From the NCBI GenBank assembly GCA_030141605.1, contig JAQGDQ010000096.1, positions 62,001 to 126,000 on the forward strand: a stretch of DNA of 64,000 bases, read 5' to 3'. Within the stretch, counting starts at the first letter, position 1, and each line of letters opens with the position of its first letter. Below, one piece after another: positions 32,201 through 44,200 of this stretch. The position numbers and the translations under genes are program-made. The notes under the pieces were generated by a model. It was not told the origin of the DNA. It saw only the letters and a list, made by a program, of their open reading frames with translations, and did not search any database. This stretch comes from Tubiluchus corallicola (taxonomy: Eukaryota; Priapulida; Priapulimorpha; Priapulimorphida; Tubiluchidae).

Positions 32201-35200
32201 ATCGGCCGAAATCGGCTTTGGTACTTTTGAGATACATTAGTCGCCACTTAATAGACTCATGGTTAATAGACTCAATATTTTTCCTTCACGTACTTAAAAT
32301 AAGACATTTGTATGTGCCCAAACAGCCTTTCCTACTTTTCTGTCATCTTTACTTCCCTTTTGTGCATTACATATGCAGAAACAATCATATTAAGTACCGT
32401 TTTGTTTATAAGCAGGTATGTTTATCATACGCTAATACACTAGCGTAGCGGTTTTGCTTTGAATCTGTTACCCGCTCGCTCACTGTAATTAACCTCGTTA
32501 CCCAAAGAATTTCTGGAAGCTAAACGTTTAATCACTTGCCTAGTGGTTTCCTTTTGATGCTCTAGTTGCAAATCACGCTTTGTAAGCCAACTTCTTGGCG
32601 AGAAAATGAAGCAGCCACCTTTGAAGGAATTTTTGTAATTTTTGCAAATAAACAGATTTGTGTGATTTAGAAAAGTATACTTTTTAATTTATTGTTAATT
32701 CACATAATAAATTAATATTCTAGAATATTTTTCAAATTTTTAACTGCACAAAGAAATTTAGGCATTACTTCATTTCTAAAATTGCTTAAAAGCCTTTGCA
32801 GGGCATAGTAGGCTGATGATTCATGCTTCTATAGCAGTAATACGACACCCATCGGTTAATAGATTCAATCAGTTATTGGGTCAAAACACGTCGGTCCCAA
32901 AGTGAGTCTATTAAGCGGTGACTACTGTATATGCACAAATCCACGATGGCACCTTCTGGGACCAAAATCGATTATATCTGTTAAACCATGGAACTTATAT
33001 GAAAAATATGTATTACTTACATACTGAAAAGTGCATCAGGTGGTTCCAAAAGTGTCATTTCTCATAACCAATATCACAATACTATTATGCCATAATTAAG
33101 AACACTGCTGGTTCATTATTTTTGAAAATGCACTTTCAATGTCAGCATATGCAACTAGCATTCAAAATCAGTTACAAATTGACTTTGCATGTCATCAGTG
33201 TCTATTCACATCATTTCCTTGGCATCTAGATATTGCCTAAGACAGTGACTCTTGATAACAATGTCACTGGAATTGGGTTACTTGCTCTCTAGTTCTTAGT
33301 ATCTAAGTGTAACAGATAGGCGACTCAATGGAAAGAGTTCAAGTACTTGAGCCATCAGTGGAAAGTATCTGTCTCACTGTATTAAAGCAGAATCAACATT
33401 ACACAACTTTCCAGTAGACAGAATCAGCAGGCGACTAAAAGCACTAATTGATACCTTAAAGTACCTCCTATCTCATATCTGGAAACACAGTCGAACTAAG
33501 GTAAAGGTAAGTAAAATCACCTACAATTTCTATGTCTTCTGCAACTGACAGAAGGACAGAAGGAGCAAGAGGTGGCATGATGTCTGACAGGGGTGAGAGC
33601 TGAAGGTCTGACGCAAAGGCAAAGCTTCCATCAAGAGAACTTCAAGAGCACCCAGGAGTACAAAGACTGTGTCATCTGCGAAACAGAAATTGGTGAAAAG
33701 ATGGTGATATCAGATGAGGACAAAGGGTCTTCCAACAGTCAATGGCTATTGAAGAAGATGGGAGTGACCTTAACGGGCATCCAGTGTTGCAGCAAAGGGA
33801 TCTAAGAAGAGGCCTTCTTCCCGAACTCTGCAATGGTGTCAGAGTACAGTGCCTTGAGAATGGAGATGAGCTTTGGAGGGACTGATTTCTTATAGGAGCC
33901 AGAAAGCGCCACAGTCTAGGAAATCAAATTCAACTTTTGCGTCAGTGTTGGGCTACCTACAGAACTTTGAAAAGCTCCCTTCCCTGCTGGGTTAGGACTC
34001 TAAAAGTGAGGATGCAGTAAGTGGTGGAGTGCCAAATGGCAAAACCATCTTGCTCAGTTCTCAATTCAACGATTTTAAAGTTGTACAAGTTTCTGACACT
34101 ATACACCCTCCTGGATCCTCTCTCACCCTCCCCCTCAATAGGGGAAAGTCATGGCAAGTCATCACTCTAACAACTACAGCTAACATTTTGCAACTACCTT
34201 TATAACACTACAGTTGCAATTGTCAAAATCCCGGAACTGCCATCCCTCAGGGAAGAGATTAAAATCTTTTTGACAATGCTGCATTGTCAATAGTTGACAG
34301 GTCACTCTAATTGCTCTCATTGAACATATTCAATTTTTCTCACTAATCCTGCCATCCTAAATGCTACATTCCTCCCAGGGAAATCGTCACTCATTGCCTA
34401 ACATCTACCCTCGATATATTGAGGGGCAAAACCTGTTTTTACGACACTACAGTTGCAACTGTTCGAATCCAGGATTCACCCACCCTCCCGAGCGAAGGGC
34501 AGGTCACTTTAACGCCTCATAATAGGCTCACAGATTTTCCCACTATACATTATCCTGGATCCTCCCTCCCTGCTGGAGGGGGTAAAATTCTTTTTGTCTA
34601 CGTTTTCTTATCAGTAGTTGACAGGCCTCAAATTGCCCGTATTTAGCTGATTCAGTTCCTCACCCTACATTCACCGTTCGTGTGCAGCTGTTACCCATTT
34701 TGGATATGAACTTTGAAATTGACCATCATCTTGTTCCAAAGTTACTCCACACCTAGAATATCAACTGGCTTAAACTGAAAAGGGGAACAGACGATGGACA
34801 ATGGACAAGGGGCCCTGTATGACGGCAGAAGGATACTAGGCTTCTAAAGTCAGCAGGACTGTAACGACACATCTAAGTCACGATATGATACACATCATGT
34901 TATAGCATTATGATACGAACCTCACAATCTGATACGTAACACTTTAAGTCAGGGGACCTAAAAACTTCCGACAAACTAGAAAATTATTTAATAGTCTCTA
35001 ATATTTCAAAATCACAGAATTCTGCAAGCTACAACTGAGTGCCAGAGATTGAGTATAGTATTGTATCTCACACAATGTTTTTTATATGAAACTGGCTTTT
35101 ACGTAACAGATATACTCCCAGCTTTCCCATATGTACATGAAAAAAATAATTACTGTATTTTTGAATAGAAATTTAAAAATAGCAGCATTTAAAACTAGCA

Positions 35201-38200
35201 TGTTACATGCTTAGTAACTACCAAAGCTCATCATTTTTATCACAATTTATTTGATTAGGAACTAAAATCGTCTTGAGAATATACCCCAGCTAAGGTCTGT
35301 AAAGTCATATGCATAATGAACGAAGGGTGTGTGTTTATGTGGTGGCTGTGCCTTCCCTTGTGCATAACATACTCATTTCAAAAATTTTACCTGCTGTTAC
35401 TTGCTGGATAGAGACATGTATGATCACAAACTTAGAAAAACTGTAGTATTATGACAGATCACAATTATGACAAAGAATGAGTCAACTATATTATATAAGC
35501 TGTCATTTTTCACGTGACATTTTCCTGTTTTTTCACATAAAGACTAAAACTCTGTAGTTTATAACACAGAAATGATGGTAGCAATATAATGAAGAAAATG
35601 CTACCTCATTACTTGATGGCAGGAAAAACTGATTTGTGATTAATACACTATTTACACTAGCTTTGCAATCAGCTCTGTGAAATGACACAGTCAACGTGCT
35701 ATATAGTGTCTGACTTTGAACTTCAACGAGTGTTGTATTTCGACACAACTATGGATAACATCAGCGCTAAGTTATCCAATCCAGCAGAAACTGCAATGCT
35801 ATTCACTGATGATAACAGCTTCACAATTATTTAAGATGTCTGACTAACGGTATTCACAGTTATCAAGTAATTACTCATGTCAGCATCAGCATTAGAGAGC
35901 ATTTCACCAACCTGATTAAACAGTGAAGATAAAAGGATTACAATATTAAAACACATTAAAGGCAGATAAAAATGACATAAAAATTGCATGTGAATAAATG
36001 AAAAGGACAAGCAGGAAAAGTACTTCTCATTTGCAGAGCCAAATCACAGTTCTATGATGACATATGAATCACTAAGGAAGCAATAATGAAACTAACTGCC
36101 AAAGCTACATGCAAATATTATGTCTCATAGCAAAAATTGCAAGCACTAATTGATGCAGTCAAAAGCAAAACAAATTAACATAACCAAACTAAAGATAGTT
36201 AATGCACATTACAAAATAATGAATTAATTAATTAATGATGTTATAACAAAGATTATTGTATAATTTATAATTTAACACATCATATTTAATCAAAAAAATA
36301 ATGGTATAGGCAAGATTGCATGAAGTGACACTTACATAGCTCGTCTGCCGAGTGAATCATCGTCCGTGCTATCTGATGGGCTGCTACTGTCTAAGGAGCT
36401 GTCAATACAAATAAAAATGTGTCGAGCAAGTAAGGTGCTAGTGACATGGTGAAACAGCAAGCAAACCTCTAAGTACAAACACCATTTAGACATGTGGACA
36501 AAAACGCAACGACGTAACATTTAAAAGTTATTAGGGTGTCATTTTCGCATTAATGAATTTTTACACTTTAGTATGAATCTACAAACCAACGGTGCTGTAA
36601 AACCCAGAACTACCAGACAAAAATGGCCCCTAATTCAGTTGGGGGTAAAAAATCCACAGATTGTTATACTCATTTGCTGAGAATACATTGAGGTTCTGGT
36701 CAAGCAAGCTATTACACGAGCCTACAATACTCAAGCACAGTAACATTAGTCAATGTCAATTGAAAGGCATAGAAAAATGACTAATTAGGGAAAGCTGGGA
36801 TGAGCAATAAGTAGGTGGTAATGACGCATATCTGCTTGATTACTTGTGTCTTTGTGGATGAGATTTAAGTCCTTTATTACTGGTAATACAAGCAAGAATA
36901 AAAATACCGCAAGAATAGCAGTAAGGATGACGAATGTTCTTATGTTATCTTTAATACTGCTTGAGTTTGAATACGCATTGAATTTAACTTACCATTGACT
37001 AAATTAAGTATAAAATTAAGTAGTGCAAACATATTTACACTAAATATGTTTCACTCGTGCAACAGTGAAGAGTTTAACTATTCACCCCATCAATAATACA
37101 TAGTTTTTTTGTATAAGTTTCTGTTCTATGTGTTTATTGATGAAATCAAAAGTAAGCACAATACTTAATCATGATGAGCCGACTTTTGTGTGAAATGCTC
37201 ATTATATCAAGGTTTCATGCAAGAAAACTATATCAACGTTTTACCAGCACACATCACTATCATCCACCATTCGGAACTTGAATTTATGACGTTTAAATAA
37301 AATTAGTTTTCAATTTACAAATACAGATAATGTGAGACATAAATGCTCCTTTTTTCCAAAAGTCCTCACATGATTGTTGTGATTACAAGCAATCAAAAGA
37401 CTTGACAAGGAGGTAAGATTATTCACACCGGGAATCATCAGGAGAAACCTGACTAGGTCCGGGAATCATCAGGAGAAACCTGACTCGGTCCGGGTTTCAT
37501 CTGTTTTTCTTCAACCCTCAAACACAACTGGCCGGGCATAGCCGGATGTGCGATATCACATGAATAAGAATAAAACAAAAGCTGAACACCACTCCCAAGA
37601 TATGAGCATAATCAGGACAACAACATCCTAATGATTAATAAAAGCTGTACAAGACTACTGCATGAAACACACACTCAAGATGTTTGTGAGAAAGACAGAT
37701 CAACAATCATATGTGCACTTGAACATTAATAAACAAACTGTTAAAAACAAAGACACTTATTTATAGTTCATGATATTGCAAAATGGAAACTGAATCTGTT
37801 CAGCTGAGATCAAACCAAACTAAACCAAATATAAACTGACAGTTCTTAACTTATGTAAATCCATGCCAAAATCTCATAAGTATGTTTTCTAATTGGCTAT
37901 AGATTTTGGTTCTTTTTCTCAACAAAACTTTCTTGTGCATGTAAAAGCTGTTTTAGAATGAACTGAAGCTGCAGTTTATGTTAAGCCTCGCTCTGGAACA
38001 ACAACAATGGTATCAAGCAAAACAGAAAAATTATGAACATTTCGCTATCAATTTCTTACAACAAAAATAGTGCTTCCCACGAACACGCCATAAATGGGGT
38101 AATCAATCAAAACTAATGCAACATCAAATCTGTAGGTTTTTCTCTCAAGAACAGATCTTAGACCAAAAAACTGGTTTTGCAGCACAAGGAGTTTCTGCTT

Positions 38201-41200
38201 TTTTATCTCTAGGATACAAAAACAAGTCAACTAACATTAACAATCAACTGATGTTTAATAGAATGTTATTACCATAAAAATGCTATGTTCTTATTAAGAT
38301 GATAAGAGATTTCTCGAAGCAACACTAGTAGTTGTGTATTTCATATTAGCACTAAATATGTTTCACTCGTGCAACAGCGAAGAGTTTAACTATTCACCCC
38401 AAAGACGAACAAAATGACAGTGACACTGAAAGGAGATCAGTTTGGACACAGAGAATTGGACATTAGTTGTTAAAAAATGCAAACGCAAACTACTTTTTTA
38501 AACATAAACTATTTTGGACACAAAGTAATTTGGACAAACTTGGGAAAATTAGTAATTTGGACAGTGACTTTTGACCACACAGATAATTTCAGAACTAAGC
38601 ATTTCATCTTGCCTCTTGCCCCTTATTAAAAAGCTGTAATAGTAATGGCAATGATACTGCACTGCAAGAAGATAACATATTATGCGAACTAATGATATGG
38701 ACGCAGATGTTTAGAGCTTCATTGTTTCAACACAAAATGTTAACAGTTTCAACATACTGATTAAAAATGGTAGATGACACCATATTCACACCACGCACAG
38801 AGTCACTTGGTCGACATAGTACTCATAATAAGGCTGTTGATTTTCCAAGAATATAAATGGATACAATAAAATCATTCTGAGTTTTTCAATAAGAACTACT
38901 TACCAGAGCATTATGATAAGTGATTCATAAAAATAACTACAGAAACCACCAAATAGGTGGATTTTAAAATTTACAAAAATAAAGATGTTTCTAACAAGAA
39001 CCTACTGTTGCGATGAGATGTGTAAGGCCACATTAAGGACATGATGTAGCTTTCGCTAGTGAAGTAACTCATTGTTGGTTTTCTGATCCAATGTGACAAA
39101 CTAACGAATATAGTTTATAGTTACCAATTCATTTTGACACAGTTAACTTATTAATGGAAGCTATATTTTTTCAGCTATATTCTAGATCGAGTGTTAGTGC
39201 ATGACAAGTCCAAGCCATCAATGAGCACCTGCGAAAAACAGCCACGTAACAGCGTGCGAGAACGAAACAGAATTCCAGTAACAAAACTTCTGAAAATCTC
39301 AAATTTCCCTAGTGACCTGAAGTGTCCTACATGTGGCAAACAATATACCACACTTGGACTCTACAACTATACGAGAAGTCACCAAAGAAACTGCATTCAT
39401 ACTCAACGATGATGCGATAACAACTTTTATTCTAACTTACGTAACAATGGAACCTGTTATACCACTTTTTACAGCCAAAACTTGCCTCAACAGGTACATA
39501 ATATATACACGGAATCTACATCAGCTTAACAATTTGTGCAAAAATGATGTTAAAGCGATTCTTAAAAAAAAACAAGCACAAATATGCTTTTATAAAATGA
39601 ATTATTGGGTCTTCAGAATTCAGATCTACCCATAGACTTCACAGCCTTTAGCACTAGTCGTCTTCCACCATTGTGCATTTAAGACAACATTGGCATAAAA
39701 CGAAGAGCAGAAAAGTAATACATCAATATAATTAATCACTCACGAATGCATGTCCTTCACATTGGCTGGCTTTTTATTTAAGTGTTCTGGTTCTTTTTTA
39801 GATGAGCACGCTAGTCCTCCTCTATCATACGCGCCTACAAACAAAATAGAGTAAGCTTTTGGTTAAGTTATGAATCAAAAACTGACTCATTTCTAAAAAG
39901 ATATCAGCCTCTTTTAAATAATAAAATCACATTTTTAAGCTAACTTTTATTATTATGAAATGTTAAGCAAGCTCTGTCATTCTAATTAAAGGTGACTTTC
40001 TTGGAATTAATAAATCAGAAAGCATGGACTTCTAACTAGTGACCGTTTATGGTTCAGTCAACAATAAAACTGAAGAAACAGCCATTTTCTAAAAGTTAAT
40101 GATTAACAGATAACAAGTAGAGTCCCAATTTCCAGCCACCTTGCAAGTGCATTTCAGTGTAAGCTCATTGAGCAGCCCATTCATTCGTAAGTTCAAACAT
40201 TCTTAAAGTTTCTCAATCACTCAAGAAAGGTCAAACATTGCAATTAACTCTTGCCAGCATCAAAATACTTGCAATAACCATTAGATTTGACAGCCATATT
40301 ATGTGTCAAAACGTGAAAACCGTTTTATGGCTATTTAATATTTAATAACACAATTCTTGATATTTACAAGAAATTTTGCAATTGTAATGGGTTCGATAAG
40401 TAGGTTGTCTACACTGTTGACTAAATCTATGTACATGTGAGGGTAAGACACCTAAGCCATTTCAAATCAGATCACAGATACAAGAATACTAACTACTACT
40501 TACGATCACTTGATTGTGCAGAATTTATTGATTTGCAGCCATCTGCAGAAAAATACAAACACATGGCACCGCCTGGTGGCAATTCTTTAAACCCAGAAGC
40601 AAGAAACACAAACAGTTGACTGAATGAGGGTTTATAAAGTAAGTACTTATGTGGGTTATCTCGTCGGCCGAATCTGTTGTCCACTTCTTGTGATAACAGC
40701 TAAATACAAAATAAACTCAATTCTTATCAGGGTTAGTTAAGAAACAGCAGCACTCGAAGTTCTGCACCCAGCTTCTCAAGTTACAAGGCAGTGGTTTGTG
40801 ACGAATATAAAAAACCTCAATGAAAAAAATGAAAAACATGGCATTTCAATCAACTGGCTCCACTTATTTTTTCAATGAAATGAATCCATTTGACAGATCA
40901 CTATCTCCAAGCGAAAAATAAAAAATAAAATTAAGAATGCACACTAGAGATCACTAAACCCTATTTTTCACCTTTTTTATAATAATACGCAATGAATAAA
41001 GCTTTACTGGTGTAATGATGTGGTGTTTATTGGTGCTCGCTCTAACTCTTGTCATTAAGAGTTATTCCAGGACTTATTATTATTTATATTTACAAAATCA
41101 GTCTTACGAATATATTGATATGAATATTTTGATCTTGCAAGAGAGCTGTTGATAAAGCTTCGCCACACCCTATTAATATATTCACGTTATTGGACATCAA

Positions 41201-44200
41201 GTCCATGTGAATAAAGCGTTTCAATATACATAATTCTTTAGCGGCACCCTCTTACATGATGTTTTTTGCGTGATTCGGGAAAGAATTAATTAATGTCAAC
41301 AGTATAATAATAACACACAGTAACTGTTGCCAATACAATAGTTTATGATATCAATTCTGATGGAAAAGTCACAAAAATTATGATATATAAGCAAACAATC
41401 TCACAGCCAGTCATACTTACAATATGACTGATAACATTCTACAATACAAAAGACAAATTTATTAAGCAAGCTTACATGAGGATTGCGACCAGGAGCTGGT
41501 GATTGATCATATACTTGTGAACTAGTGTCATCTTGTGGTTCCCTTTCAAATGTTTGAAGCATACGATACATGTCAAGAGTCAGTTCACTAAATTTTATCT
41601 GCAAAACGATATTGATGCAAAGTTAGCCCAGCAAGATAAGCACAAGTAGTCGGACACCTTCACATAGATAACAAATTCTACGAGTTTGCAAATGTAACAA
41701 AAATAATCAGAGCTCACGGTTTCGTTTAATATGTATATATCCCATATTGGTGGTTCTCCAGCTATCTGAAAATGCATGCATTGCCAGGCAGCAAAGATTG
41801 TCGTGTGAAGCCAAAGATTTATAAATTCGGAAACTTTATTGGTCACATAATTTTGTACATTGGTTGTTATTTACTGGAACAAGCATGTACCTGGTCAGCA
41901 CAATTGCCAACAATGAGAATTTCTTGCAAGGTCAATGGAGAAACACTCGTTTTATCTACAGGAGACATTTTTAATGGCGAAAGACGATGAGTGAGTACTA
42001 AAGAATTCAAATCTTCATCCATCACTTTCACTAAATTATCAGCCTGTGAAAAACAAAAATGCTGTGACATTAAAGTGACACATACAAAGAAGAACTACAA
42101 TTTAAGAATCCTACAAGTCTGAAATCGCACAGAAAACCATTGAACACAGAAAACAGATTTCCCACAGAATTTTAAAATAAATTTCCATGACTTTTCCGTG
42201 ACTTTCCTATGACGACATATTGACAGAAATATTTTCCATGACCAAGATAAGCAGAAATTGTACACTCATACACATACTAATATAAAATGTGTCACTCCGG
42301 TCATTATTTTTGAAACAGAAATCGAAACTGGGAGCCTGCCATAGCAAAATTTTATTTGAACACGAATCACTGAAAAATATGTTTGGAAAAACGGTGATTA
42401 TTTTTGCAACCCTTTCCAATTTTCTTGACTTTCTGCCCCATTTTCATCATTTTCGCTGACTTTTTACCAAATTATATTTTCCCTGACTTTCCAAGATAGC
42501 CTGTATTTTCAAGGCTTTTCTCAGATTTTCCCTGACTGTGGGAACCCTGAGAAAAAATTAGATGATTGACAGTATATTATTTTGATATTTGCTACATATA
42601 AAATAAAACTTATAGGTTAATATATCACTTGAAACATGAACAGTAGGTTACAGTGAATTAAATACAGTTATTTTTGCAAGCAAAGCACATATAGCCAAAA
42701 GCTTCAAAATATAAACTTTCTGACATAAAGAACATCGTATTGTAATATTGCTTCAGTTTTTTTCACATGCTGGTGTCACTTAGTCTGTAAAGATTCATAG
42801 TAATTGGTCACAATTACAAAAGGGCTCATCAGTGATTTTTCTGTGTTAAGCCCAACCCTCAGATGAATATCAATACCAACTAGAACATCTAACACAATGG
42901 AAAGAGTACAACTTATGCTAAAAGTTGTCATCAAATGGTCATAAGATAAAAAACAATAAGTATCACTACTGCTGTACTTGTTGAAGCCATATGACAGTGT
43001 GCAATATGTTGCCCTGACACCTCGCTGCCTTACTACTCAGACAGTGTGCAATAAGTTGCCCTGACACCTCGCTGCCTTACTACTCAGACAGTGTGCAATA
43101 AGTTGACCTGACACCTCGCTGCCGTACTACTCAGACCCGCACATACATGGTTCATTCAATAAACCAACTTAAATGTTGTGTCAGTCATTCGCATTACAAA
43201 TTTTCAACACCTGCAGTTGAAATTTACACAAAACTTCAACAGACGGCAGCACCTCTGTCCAAACACACAGATAATATTATGCTCAGACATCTAGAGTTCA
43301 TTATAATAAAAGTTTTAGAATGATGTTCAATTGGCACAGAACATAATAAAAATAGAAAATCAATTTCAGTAACTCACTAAGTAGTCCAAACTAGAACACA
43401 CCAGCCAACATAACAGCTAACACTACAGCAAAAACTATGTAAGTGGCAATAACCTATTATTTACCTCCACGAAAGATTTGATTTCACCCAACACTAAGGA
43501 CCACTCTAACTGATCATCAGGTTCATATGTTGCTGTATAATCATCTATTTGTCGTGATAGTTCCTAGTTAAAATAAAAAAACCCAAAATGAACACAAAAG
43601 TAATTTCGTAATTTGATGGACATGCAGGAACCACTTCACTTCAACTACCAGCACTTCACTTCAACTACCAGCACTTCACTTCAACATGCAGAAACCACTT
43701 CACTTCAACTACCAGCACTTCACTTCAACATGTAGGAACCACTTCACTTCAACTACCAGCACTTCACTTCAACATGCAGGAACCACTTCACTTCAACTAC
43801 CAGCACTTCACTTCAACATGTAGGAACCACTTCACTTCAACTACCAGCACTTCACTTCAACATGCAGGAACCACTTCACTTCAACTACCAGCACTTCACT
43901 TCAACATGTAGAAACCACTTCACTTCAACTACCAGCACGTCACTTCAACATGCAGGAACCACTTCACTTCAACTACCAGCACTTCACTTCAACATGTAGA
44001 AACCACTTCACTTCAACATGCAGAAACCACTTCACTTCAACTACCACCACTTCACTTCAACATGTAGGAACCACTTCACTTCAACTACCAGCACTTCACT
44101 TCAACATGTAGGAACCACTTCACTTCAACTACCAGCACTTCACTTCAACATGTAGGAACCACTTCACTTCAACTACCAGCACTTCACTTCAACATGTAGG

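Noticed and set aside
34461-34470. tRNA B-box-like GTTCGAATCC
   Set aside because: No A box at the right distance and no cloverleaf could be drawn, so no tRNA gene is called.
41595-41846. - strand frame between SCAI exons 7 and 8
   Set aside because: SCAI exons on both sides join in phase without it, and it matches nothing in SCAI.
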